Below, in pieces: positions 41,253-50,574 of a DNA stretch of 64,000 bases (position 1 is its first letter; each line of letters starts with the position of its first letter). Source of the stretch: Sycon ciliatum (Eukaryota > Porifera > Calcarea > Leucosolenida > Sycettidae). Both the position numbers and the translations under genes were made by a program. The notes under the pieces are model-generated. The model searched no databases and had not been told where the DNA came from. It saw only the letters and a program-made list of their open reading frames with translations. Where the stretch lies: contig NC_088655.1 of assembly GCF_964019385.1 (NCBI RefSeq), positions 7,811,833 to 7,875,832 on the forward strand, in the 5' to 3' direction.

Positions 41253-43481
41253 GAGAGCATGTCTGAGAATACCAAAGTATGTGTGCAAGTGGATCTCTCC
41301 GATTTCGCTCAAAATTTGCAGGTATGTTCCCTTTGGGGTGTGGATCGATCGTGCAAAGCCCTTGAAAAAGTTTCTGAAGGGAACCTTGAAATTTGGATAC
41401 CCCTCAGAAAAGGCCGAAATATCACATTATTTATGGGTCTAGAAACGAGTCACGCCACAGCGTATACGAACAAGCTATGAACAAAACTCCATCAAGCCAA
41501 CATTGCCTCACCTTAGAAGAGTTCCTGGAGCGGTACCGCTTAGCCACGCCAGGATCCCAGAAGACGAGGTCCATCACCCCCTGACGCCACAAATGATCGT
41601 CTTGAAAATAGCCAATTTACAAGCGCTGGCAAAACAGCCAGCTACGTCCTCAATTGGCCAGAACTATACACCGGCATATAGTAGAACACCTCTTCTAGCG
41701 ATGAGGACATGTCCCCCATCTTCCTTTTGGGGTTTTCTTGAAATAAACTTTTTTGAATTTTTCCACTCGACCATGCTGAAATACGGCCAAAGTCATACCT
41801 GCGCAGGAAAGCTCGCCCCTCCGCGACGTCTCCTCAGCAATTTCTACTCCAACACTACTCCCAAGGCCGCAGAACAAAGTGTATTGTTGGCTCTGACAAG
41901 GAAAAGCAGCGGTGATCACTTGTCACTCCAAACGACAAGCTTCTCCTTGCGCCACCGATAATTTTTTGTGCGACTGTTGATGCAAAAGTGACTGAAGGCC
42001 TGAGCGCAGTTTTTGAATTTTATTGCAAGATGCACGATGAGATCGCGTGCTCTGTGACGTAGGATGACGCTTTCATATCACGACACGCGGCCATCGATCG
42101 CGAACGTGACTGGAACGCTACTCGGAACAGACCATGATGGCCGCGAGGTAAGATGAACTGTATTTCCTGCTTGATCTACTGAGAACCCTCACAAACTGTC
42201 CTAGGAGTGTTGCAATGGCAGCAAGCCGTTGAAATATGCCCCACTTACAGCATGGAGAGTTATTCATCTTTCACACTTACCTCCTGAAATCCGAACATAG
42301 TCCAACTGTAAAAGTCCCTTGTTTTCATGTCGATGCTCGACAAAAGCTGCAAGCTCGGTCGCTTTGTGTTGACTGTCACGCGAGCAGCACTGGCTGCACG
42401 AACGTGTCGCGTGAACTGCATGAGAGATTTCTTACGTCATAAAGAATATGATTTCATCATCATTTCACTGGTCTTCGACTTACATGGTCAGGGAAAGTCC
42501 CGATTCGTAGGCCTACAACACGGTCATCGTGTTCTTGAGCGCAGTAACAACACAACTTCACAAGTGTGATCACTTCCAGACCAACGGGCGTTCAAGGCGA
42601 GTAACAAGCGCACATGACGAAGGTGACTCTGAAATCTCGTGAGACATGATCCACGGGACTTGGAATTCTTGCGTCACAAGGCACGTGATTTCACCGTGCC
42701 TCTTGTAGTGAAATTCTTTGAATTGCGCTCATGCTTTCAGTCACTTTTGCATCAACAGTCGCACAAAAAATTATTGGTGGCGCAAGGAGAAGCTTGTCGT
42801 TTGGAGTGACAAGTGATCACCGCTGCTTTTCCTTGTCAGAGCCAACAATACACTTTGTTCTGCGGCCTTGGGAGTAGTGTTGGAGTAGAAATTGCTGAGG
42901 AGACGTCGCGGAGGGGCGAGCTTTCCTGCGCAGGTATGACTTTGGCCGTATTTCAGCATGGTCGAGTGGAAAAATTCAAAAAAGTTTATTTCAAGAAAAC
43001 CCCAAAAGGAAGATGGGGGACATGTCCTCAGCGCTAGAAAAGGTGTTCTACTATCTGCCGGTGTATAGTTCTGGCCAATTGAGGACGTAGCTGGCTGTTT
43101 TGCCAGCGCTTGTAAATTGGCTATTTTCAAGACGATCATTTGTGGCGTCAGGGGGTGATGGACCTCGTCTTCTGGGATCCTGGCGTGGCTAAGCGGTACC
43201 GCTCCAGGAACTCTTCTAAGGTGAGGCAATGTTGGCTTGATGGAGTTTTGTTCATAGCTTGTTCGTATACGCTGTGGCGTGACTCGTTTCTAGACCCATA
43301 AAATTAATGTGATATTTCGGCCATTTCTGAGGGGTATCCAAATTTCAAGGTTCCCTTCAGAAACTTTTTCAAGGGCTTTGCACGATCGATCCACACCCCA
43401 AAGGGAACCTACCTTCAAATTTTGAGCGAAATCGGAGAGATCCACTTGCACACATACTTTGGTATTCCCAGACATGCTCTC
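41253..43481. mobile_element. FB2: TTAA-flanked foldback element, ~760-bp arms
   Basis: GAGAGCATGTC at the left and its inverse at the right are each bounded by TTAA (41249-41252, 43482-43485). The arms are 41253-~42015 and ~42720-43481 and differ at only a few sites. The 152-codon frame 41503-41961 (plus) has its mirror at 42771-43229 (minus). It shows no known domain and may simply be open by chance. No transposase is seen. Confidence 0.85.
42016..42719 (+). other. FB2 centre, possibly captured host sequence
   Basis: The unique centre of about 700 bp has TACGTCA/TGACGTAG sites, then CCATGATGGCCGCGAGGTAAGA at 42132-42153, which would suit a start codon followed by a splice donor. A captured promoter and first exon is a guess. 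No protein match. Confidence 0.35.
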
Positions 43482-43684
43482 TTAACAATGAACACTAATA
43501 ACACGAAGTAGTGGTTGCGACCTCGGCGATGATTTGTAAGAAAAGGGTTTGCTCCCCACACCGGAGCTCGCGCTATTCCGCCGACTTTACTTGACACTTG
43601 ACTGACTCACGACTGCCATCCAGAGCACACGAGAAGTCCATCGAACCTTCGACTCGGCAAACCTGCAAGAAAGCACCACTCCCT

Positions 43685-43730
43685 GCTCAATACACAGTGT
43701 TTCGGGGAATTCACCCCTCATCAGTTGAGC
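43685..43730 (-). ncRNA. type I hammerhead ribozyme, unit a
   Basis: Minus strand: stem I GCTCAA / TTGAGC; core CTGATGA; stem II GGGG-TGAATT-CCCC; core GAA; stem III ACA-CTG-TGT; cleavage after GTA. All invariant positions of the hammerhead core are present. Stem I extends past an internal loop (ACTC / GAGT), as in natural tertiary-stabilised forms. It would self-cleave a tandem transcript into 479-nt monomers. Confidence 0.93.
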
Positions 43731-43751
43731 TTGAGTAGGCTGAGGAAGATT

Positions 43752-43791
43752 GTGCCTGAAGAGCACCACTTATATAGTGCTCTCCAGGCAC
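43752..43791 (-). promoter_or_regulatory. TATA-loop hairpin, unit a
   Basis: Minus strand: GTGCCTGGAGAGCAC and GTGCTCTTCAGGCAC pair over 15 positions with one mismatch. The loop carries TATATAA. It lies 21 bases upstream of the ribozyme, so a TATA-directed start would fall just before stem I. Confidence 0.65.
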
Positions 43792-44163
43792 GACCATCAC
43801 CAGGGATACAAACTTACAGAGACGCTCCGTTTTCAGCGCGACAAACACCTCGTGAGCACCAGATAGCAGCGTGAGTCAGTGTCGCTCCTGGACGGTGAGA
43901 CAGACGTCCAGGACCCTCGGTCATTCGCAACGCTGTCACCTCCAAACCAACTAGTCGCAAGCCCGCGCTGGGCACAACAGTACGAAGTAGTGGTTGCGAC
44001 CTCGGCGATGATTTGTAAGAAAAGGGTTTGCTCCCCACACCGGAGCTCGCGCTATTCCGCCGACTTTACTTGACACTTGACTGACTCACGACTGCCATCC
44101 AGAGCACACGAGAAGTCCATCGAACCTTCGACTCGGCAAACCTGCAAGAAAGCACCACTCCCT

Positions 44164-44209
44164 GCTCAATACACAGTGTTTCGGGGAATTCACCCCTCAT
44201 CAGTTGAGC
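44164..44209 (-). ncRNA. type I hammerhead ribozyme, unit b
   Basis: Identical to the ribozyme of unit a, 479 bp further on. The TATA-loop hairpin is at 44231-44270. Confidence 0.93.
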
Positions 44210-44761
44210 TTGAGTAGGCTGAGGAAGATTGTGCCTGAAGAGCACCACTTATATAGTGCTCTCCAGGCACGACCATCACCAGGGATACAAACTTACAGAG
44301 ACGCTCCGTTTTCAGCGCGACAAACACCTCGTGAGCACCAGATAGCAGCGTGAGTCAGTGTCGCTCCTGGACGGTGAGACAGACGTCGAGGACCCTCGGT
44401 CATTCGCAACGCTGTCACCTCCAAACCAACTAGTCGCAAGCCCGCGCTGGGCACAACAGTACGAAGTAGTGGTTGCGACCTCGGCGATGATTTGTAAGAA
44501 AAGGGTTTGCTCCCCACACCGGAGCTCGCGCTATTCCGCCGACTTTACTTGACACTTGACTGACTCACGACTGCCATCCAGAGCACACGAGAAGTCCATC
44601 GAACCTTCGACTCGGCAAACCTGCAAGAAAGCACCACTCCCTGCTCAATACACAGGAGCGTCCAGGAGCGACACTGACTCACGCTGCTATCTGGTGCTCA
44701 CGAGGTGTTTGTCGCGCTGAAAACGGAGCGTCTCTGTAAGTTTGTATCCCTGGTGATGGTC

Positions 44762-44801
44762 GTGCCTGGAGAGCACTATATAAGTGGTGCTCTTCAGGCA
44801 C
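44762..44801 (+). promoter_or_regulatory. TATA-loop hairpin, inverted unit d
   Basis: The same hairpin on the plus strand. TATATAA is at 44777-44783, and the ribozyme follows at 44823. Confidence 0.65.
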
Positions 44802-44822
44802 AATCTTCCTCAGCCTACTCAA

Positions 44823-44868
44823 GCTCAACTGATGAGGGGTGAATTCCCCGAAACACTGTGTATTGAGC
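44823..44868 (+). ncRNA. type I hammerhead ribozyme, inverted unit d
   Basis: Plus-strand positions: stem I 44823-44828 and 44863-44868; CTGATGA 44829-44835; stem II 44836-44849; GAA 44850-44852; stem III 44853-44861; cleavage after A44862. The core is complete. Confidence 0.93.
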
Positions 44869-45028
44869 AGGGAGTGGTGCTTTCTTGCAGGTTTGCCGAG
44901 TCGAAGGTTCGATGGACTTCTCGTGTGCTCTGGATGGCAGTCGTGAGTCAGTCAAGTGTCAAGTAAAGTCGGCGGAATAGCGCGAGCTCCGGTGTGGGGA
45001 GCAAACCCTTTTCTAACACTAATAACAC

Positions 45029-45249
45029 CAGCTATTTATAGCATTCAAAAAACAGCGCACGTGCAAAACATACGCATATAAAACGGGACATAACAGCGTA
45101 TACAGCAAAACGCACACAGCGTATATAGCGTATGCCATGCAGCAACATCAGCGGTACGGTGGAGTCGAAATGTAACATTGCAACGAATACAATGCCATAA
45201 GCGCGAAGGCCTTTCCCAAAAGAGAACTGGTGTACAGGTGGTTTGTAAC
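45029..45249. other. unique spacer between retrozyme array and Rep-D arm 2
   Basis: No gene or repeat recognised. There are several GCGTATA pieces (about 45070-45140). Confidence 0.4.
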
Positions 45250-47512
45250 ATTTAGAAAAGCGATCCTGTCAGCTTTTCTATTCTTGGGTTCACATGGCAG
45301 AAAAAACGACATCGATATGCTACGTAAGTTTCTACGTAAGGTGCTCGGTATTTCGCTTAGGCTACGTAAGTTTCTACGAAAGGTGCTCGGTATTAATTAG
45401 ATCTACCAACGCGTGGTAGCCATGTGCTGTGCACGTGCACGGCAGACATTGTGTTGCAGTGCAGTCCGTTTTCGGATGTGCATGCGCGAGGAACTTCCTT
45501 CTTTGGAACTGCTTCTTGCATGAGCTGTTTCGGATATTTCGTGTCCTGACTTATTTCGCTTCGGCTCTGCTGAGACCTCCTTTCAGTTTCACGGAATATT
45601 ACTCAATGACAGGTAACTTGACCTGTTCCCTTTGATTCAATTGCTTGTGTTGACTCTTTCATTTACGAAAAGTGTGCTGATTTTAGGTGGAATTATGGAA
45701 TACAATAAATAATGGAAAAGCTGACAGGATCTCTTTTCTAAATTTAGCTTTTCTGCTGTCGAGGCCTCCTTTTACGGAATACTCAATGACAGGTGATCTC
45801 TGAGTTGACCAGTTTTCTTCGATTCATTTGCTTATGCTCACCCTTTCATTTACGGAAACGTGTGCAGATTTTATTCGGATTTAGATCCATTCGTATCTCT
45901 TTGCCCTTGCCAACAGTGTGCGAAGAACGCGAGTTCACCTTCTTGACGGTAAGGCTTATGTAATATAATAATGCTGCTGAGGCTTAGATGTGTTGTCGAA
46001 ATACTCATGTTCATTGTACATTGGTACGTTACAAGTACGGCACTGGTAATGATTGCTTCCGGAATTCCGTGCTCCGATCATAGGGTAGAATCTGAATTTT
46101 GCAGTGGCATAGCATCGTTGGCAGTTCCCAATCTGGAGGGAAAGGTTCAAGGACGCATTGGCCGAGTATGCAAAATACTGTAAATTCGCATATCAGGGAA
46201 AATCTCCATTATGGAGAGGTTCATGCATTCAGTGACTTGTTTGCTTCATACACTAGTATACGAAACAAGCCAATGGGTAAAGTCTCGTCTCGTGAAAATC
46301 TCGTACGATTGGATTTGTTTACTCAAGTCTGGGCTGTTTGATTTGTGAGTACCGCCGAGATTGCACTGCCCGAAATAAAGTTGCGTGCCGGCAGAGCAAG
46401 AATTACGATCTGCAATCTGTTTGTAGTACATGTACCTGCGAGAATGTGCTGTATTATTATTATTTACTTCAGTATTATTATTAACTTTGATTTTACTAGG
46501 GTGTACATGTATCGTATTTTCTCTGTTGTTGTTTCAGTTGCCGTCGTGTTGCTAAAGAAAGGTTCAGTGACTCATTTGTTTCATACAATACGAGTCAATG
46601 GTTTGGTCTGGCTTAGAATCTTTCGCTGTAGAAGAAATCTTTTCGTGTCTCTATTGGAGAAATAATTGTATTCACTCGTTATAAAATAGGGTTAAGACAA
46701 ACTCACAGAACAAATACCATCGGTCCCTTGATGTTCGTCCTAAAGAGGTTTGACTGGATATCATTCATACTCCCCCAAAGCCGTGTGACATTTTATTATT
46801 ATGGAGCGCCTTGTTTATCTCTCAGTACCTCCAACCATATCCTTGCCCCTTATATCCTCAGGATCAGTGTAGTTGTTGGAACGAAGTATCGGGCTCAACA
46901 ATGTATTTGTTTACATTTTAATACATGCTTATTGTTCCTACTTTGCTGTGTTGTTTTAGACAATCGTGGACTTGTAATACTTTGAAGTCATTGAACTACT
47001 TCCAAAAGTTGTATCGACAACAACAGGATTACGATTTCAGTACAATAATATTATGATGCCGGATGACCTTATCACGACAACCCATGACTACAATTATAAA
47101 CACAGAATCAGCAAAAACATCTGCGGCACGCACCTGCTTACAATTCTCAAGTAAATGTGATTTAGAGTGTGGACATCTGAATTTTCTGAAAGACAAGACA
47201 ATTTTATGACAGAGTCATGAAATTCTGCAACAGCCACATCCACAGAATGACCTGCGTATAAAAAAAGTATCACTACCCATATGATTCCTCTGCAGAAGAA
47301 CATGAATATGCAAGACTAGTGCCATTTCTGCAAGAAAAGGCTTGCGCATCAATGCGTATAATACGGTATTGAATTTGATATGATGCACATGTGGAGGCGC
47401 TACATGTAGGCCATCATTTAGAGCATTCCATTGGTGACACAACTACATGTATTATCAACAGTACATAAACCTTGGTATTATAATAATCATCCTTAGCCAA
47501 AAAAAAAGAAAT
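45250..47512 (-). repeat. Rep-D, arm 2 (inverted relative to 21254-24185)
   Basis: Collinear in reverse with arm 1. It lacks the three arm 1 insertions and has a small extra TTA-rich piece at about 46440-46510. The inner-end hairpin is at 45253-45280. The outer end abuts element P copy 3. Confidence 0.82.
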
Positions 47513-47752
47513 TATAGCAATAAAAACTGCTTTATGGCAGTTTTCTAAAAAAAGTTATTGTGTTCTAGTCCATGGACCCCGTCTAAAAAGTAAGAAATTA
47601 ACGAAATGTGATAGCCGAAAATTAAAATTTCACACAAAACCTCACAATAATCACAACACTTGAGGATCTTAGTTTTAAAAAAATACTGCTTTCAACACTT
47701 GTTTAGTCCGACCAAGAAACACCCTAGTGTCTCCTCGTCGCCTTTTCAAATA

Positions 47753-47813
47753 AAATAATAATAATAATAAAGAGTCGGCGTGGGGAAAGCAATTTTAATA
47801 ATAATAATAATAA
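47753..47813 (+). repeat. two short TAA microsatellites
   Basis: TAA runs at 47753-47771 and 47796-47813, separated by AAGAGTCGGCGTGGGG and a few bases. They mark the left border of the inserted nest. Confidence 0.8.
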
Positions 47814-47954
47814 AGGGTTTGCTCCCCACACCGGAGCTCGCGCTATTCCGCCGACTTCACTTGACACTTGACTGACTCACGACTGCCATCCAGAGCACAC
47901 GAGAAGTGCATCGAACCTTCGACTCGGCAAACCTGCAAGAAAGCACCACTCCCT

Positions 47955-48000
47955 GCTCAATACACAGTGTTTCGGGGAATTCACCCCTCATCAGTTGAGC
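47955..48000 (-). ncRNA. type I hammerhead ribozyme in the Penelope-like element
   Basis: The same 46-nt ribozyme as in the array, on the minus strand and therefore opposite to the downstream ORF. The TATA-loop hairpin is at 48022-48061. Confidence 0.92.
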
Positions 48001-48664
48001 TTGAGTAGGCTGAGGAATACTGTGCCTGAAGAGCACCACTTATATAGTGCTCTCCAGGCACAAACATCACCAGGGATACAAACTTACAGAGACGGTCCGT
48101 TTCCAGCGCGACAAACACCTCGTGAACACCAGATAGCAGCGTGAGTCAGTGTCGCTCCTGGATGGTGAGACAGACGTCGAGGACCCTCGGTCATTCGCAA
48201 CGCTGTCACCTCCAAACCAACTAGTCGCAAGCCCGCGCTGGGCACAACAGTACGAAGTAGTGGTTGCGACTTCGGCGATGACTTGTAAGAAAGGGTTTGC
48301 TCCCCACACCGGAGCTCGCGCTATTCCGCCGACTTTACTTGACACTTGACGGACTCACGACTGCCATCCAGAGCACACGAGAGGCAGTCGCTCCAGCCCT
48401 CCGCCCGACGAAAAGGAGGAGGCGTCGGCAAGCGTATCCACTGCGGACTTGGACAAGTCCACCTCAGACACAGACTGCACTGGACACTTCGGTGGACGAC
48501 CACGCCGAGGTCGAGAACCACGTGCAGCTACAGGGACAAGATTCAACGGTACATGTTGACTGGAGCCAACCCAAACAACAGTCAACAAGAAGAAGAGACC
48601 GATACGGAAACCACCGAAACTGACATCTGGACAATCGAGCCCCGGACGAGTCACCAGAAGTCAA

Positions 48665-49114
48665 TTGAGGAGACGAATTGATGACGAATCAAAAGAATCA
48701 ATACTGGAAGTGACAACAACGGTTAATGTGAAGAAACGAGGTAGACCACGGAAGCAGGACAGACTGGACGTGGAGCAGCACACTGATCTCGACCGAGGCA
48801 ATCGGAATTGCAGGGACGCAGGGCGAAATGGGAGAGATTCGCAAGCGGCGATATCGGAGGTGACAACGGCCAAGTCGTCGGGTCAGGGAAACGGTACCTC
48901 GGCAATCAAGTGTCACCTGTCGGGCAGTGCTAGTTGTCGTGAGTGGTATTCCGATGATGTATTCTCTGTTTTGTCGCGTGGTAGGTCTTTGTTACATCTT
49001 GCCGTGTTGGAAGCTTTGTACATACGTAAGTTAGACCCTGAGCTTTGTGTTCAGAAGGAGAATGTGTTGTCTTTGCAGTTGTTTGGCACTGTTCGTCGTG
49101 AAGGTGCGAAATAG
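48665..49114 (+). CDS. AT-hook plus GIY-YIG C-terminal fragment (Penelope-like)
   Basis: 149 codons. VKKRGRPRK (~22-30) is an AT-hook, a minor-groove DNA-binding motif. The C-terminal ~65 residues, with SAIKCHLSGSAS, FSVLSRGRSLLHLAVLEALY and IRKLDPELCVQKENVLSLQL, match the end of the GIY-YIG endonuclease of Penelope-like elements, with the conserved glutamate in LEALYI. The GIY and YIG strands and the RT are missing, so no nuclease activity is expected. Overlapping frames upstream (48297-48681) are rich in Arg and Pro (one reads GGRPRRGREPR, a second AT-hook-like piece), which suggests a frameshifted longer ORF. Confidence 0.65.
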   Translation: MRRRIDDESKESILEVTTTVNVKKRGRPRKQDRLDVEQHTDLDRGNRNCRDAGRNGRDSQAAISEVTTAKSSGQGNGTSAIKCHLSGSASCREWYSDDVFSVLSRGRSLLHLAVLEALYIRKLDPELCVQKENVLSLQLFGTVRREGAK

Positions 49115-49405
49115 ATCTCTTGATATTTCTCTCTTTTTCTTGTTACTACGTTTTTGTCACTTATTGGATTTGCATGCTGTTTTTTTTGATTCTTCACATC
49201 TATTTTTTCGTGTCACTTCTACACATAATTGGAGTGATATGTTTCTGAACTTCTTTTCCTTATAGTTGTAGTCTTTTAGCTTATTTCCATCATTCCCTGT
49301 AGTATTTTGACAAGAAGGGAACAAAAACGTTCAATACTTTGACACATGTCCTAATTGGCTGGTGGTGACTCTTGCGTAGATGCATGCGTAGATAATACAT
49401 TTTTT

Positions 49406-49406
<1 letters not shown>

Positions 49407-49437
<31 letters not shown>
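49407..49437 (+). repeat. TAA microsatellite, 5' border of RLE LINE
   Basis: About ten TAA units directly before the LINE 5' end. Confidence 0.9.
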
Positions 49438-49490
49438 GATGTTATCTTATAGCCTCAGTCGGCGGTACGTTACGTGTGTACGGAGACCGG

Positions 49491-50573
49491 ATGCTGATGG
49501 AATGGACTCAGCTGCGCCCCGACCGACCGTTGTCTAAGCAGCACCTCATGGACCAGCTAAGGTTTGTGAAAAGAACAAAAAAGATTACCGACATCGAATT
49601 TGATGAGATAAAGGCTCGGCTCGGAAGGGACGGATTGCTCGTGACGGCTGGCACTGACAACGCTGTGCCTGCGGAGCTGCCGGAGGCGAATGCTTTGGGT
49701 GAGTTTGGTGCGTCGATCCTGGTGCCTGGTTCGTGTGACGGCATGGTGACTAGCCCAGACGTTGCTGAGGCCACCCACAGTGAGTTGCTGGACGCTTCTG
49801 TTGATGGTTTGCGTGGAGCTAGTCCTGACACCTCAGTTACATCAGGTGGTTCGGGTGATGGCACTGGCGCAGCAATGCAAACTGGCACCAACGCTAGTGA
49901 CACCCTGGGTGCGTTCGAGCCAGATAGTACACCACTCTACGCCAAACTTGTTGCAATCTACGAACAGTGCGGTGCAACTACTCCAGAGTCCAGGTCGAGC
50001 CTACCTGTACCTAGGCACGTGGCCAGGAAGTCTCTGGCCTCTGCCACTGCCCGTGTGAACAAGATACTCCCTAGACTCCTGGAGTGTGACCGTGAGGTGC
50101 GAAATGACACCACCTCGCTTGGCCAGATCAGTGACATGGTCTATGCTGGGGCCAAGCTTGTACTCTCACTGCTGGATATCAATACAGATGGTACCCCTGA
50201 CACAACTAGAGGAGAACGCTCCTTGCCTGCCTGGCGACAACGCCTTGAAAAACGTGTTTGTGCACTGAGGGCTGACGTCTCCCGGCTGACCAGCTTCCTG
50301 CGTGATGGATCCCTCTCTGACACCAACATCAAGCAGCACAGGATCCACCGGCAATATAAAGTCCAGACTTTGGATCAGGCCCGCCAGCTACTGGAGCATA
50401 CGAAAATGCAGCTAGAAGCAACAGCCGCACGGATCCGGCGCTATAAGCTAGAGGCAACACGCAGGTCGGAGAATCGTGTTTTCGTCACGAATGAGCGTCA
50501 GTTCTACCGCAATATGACCAAGTCTACGGAAATGCCTGGGCAGCGACCAGGCTGCTGCGCATCCATCGGCTGA
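49491..50573 (+). CDS. RLE LINE, N-terminal region
   Basis: This opens MLMEWTQLRPDRPLSKQHLM at ATG 49491. A middle acidic, Gly/Thr-rich part follows. Helical segments KILPRLLECDREVRN...ISDMVYAGAKLV and RLEKRVCALRADVSRLTSFL match the N-terminal part of vertebrate and invertebrate RLE LINEs. The end, RRSENRVFVTNERQFYRNM, is the usual lead-in to the RT (family form FYR-L...). One base lost or gained near 50560 sends the frame to CCASIG-stop, while the next frame continues HPSAEAVTEFWSSILEQPVG into the RT. Apart from this, the element looks intact. Confidence 0.75.
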   Translation: MLMEWTQLRPDRPLSKQHLMDQLRFVKRTKKITDIEFDEIKARLGRDGLLVTAGTDNAVPAELPEANALGEFGASILVPGSCDGMVTSPDVAEATHSELLDASVDGLRGASPDTSVTSGGSGDGTGAAMQTGTNASDTLGAFEPDSTPLYAKLVAIYEQCGATTPESRSSLPVPRHVARKSLASATARVNKILPRLLECDREVRNDTTSLGQISDMVYAGAKLVLSLLDINTDGTPDTTRGERSLPAWRQRLEKRVCALRADVSRLTSFLRDGSLSDTNIKQHRIHRQYKVQTLDQARQLLEHTKMQLEATAARIRRYKLEATRRSENRVFVTNERQFYRNMTKSTEMPGQRPGCCASIG

Positions 50574-50574
50574 G

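Larger units (their letters stand above)
43505..45014 (-). mobile_element. retrozyme-like array of 479-bp hammerhead units
   Basis: The insertion is bounded by a 14-bp duplication, AACACTAATAACAC (43491-43504, 45015-45028). Its parts are a 40-bp end fragment (43505-43544), unit a (43545-44023), unit b (44024-44502), partial unit c (44503-44657), and an inverted partial unit d (44658-45014). Units a and b differ at about one site. No protein is encoded. Tandem units of this size with type I hammerheads are the hallmark of animal retrozymes and of Penelope-like pLTRs (family knowledge). The switch of orientation is what twin priming would leave. Confidence 0.88.
47815..49406 (+). mobile_element. 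Penelope-like element remnant with hammerhead unit
   Basis: One full 478-bp hammerhead unit (47815-48292) and the first ~90 bp of a second (48293-48382) run straight into a coding body, whose end encodes the C-terminal part of a Penelope-type GIY-YIG endonuclease. TAA runs border both ends. No reverse transcriptase is present, so the copy is non-autonomous. Confidence 0.72.

Noticed and set aside
41503..41961. 152-codon frame present in both FB2 arms as a candidate gene
   Set aside because: Mirror presence follows from the palindrome; no known domain, and the frame contains transposon-like T-rich sequence.
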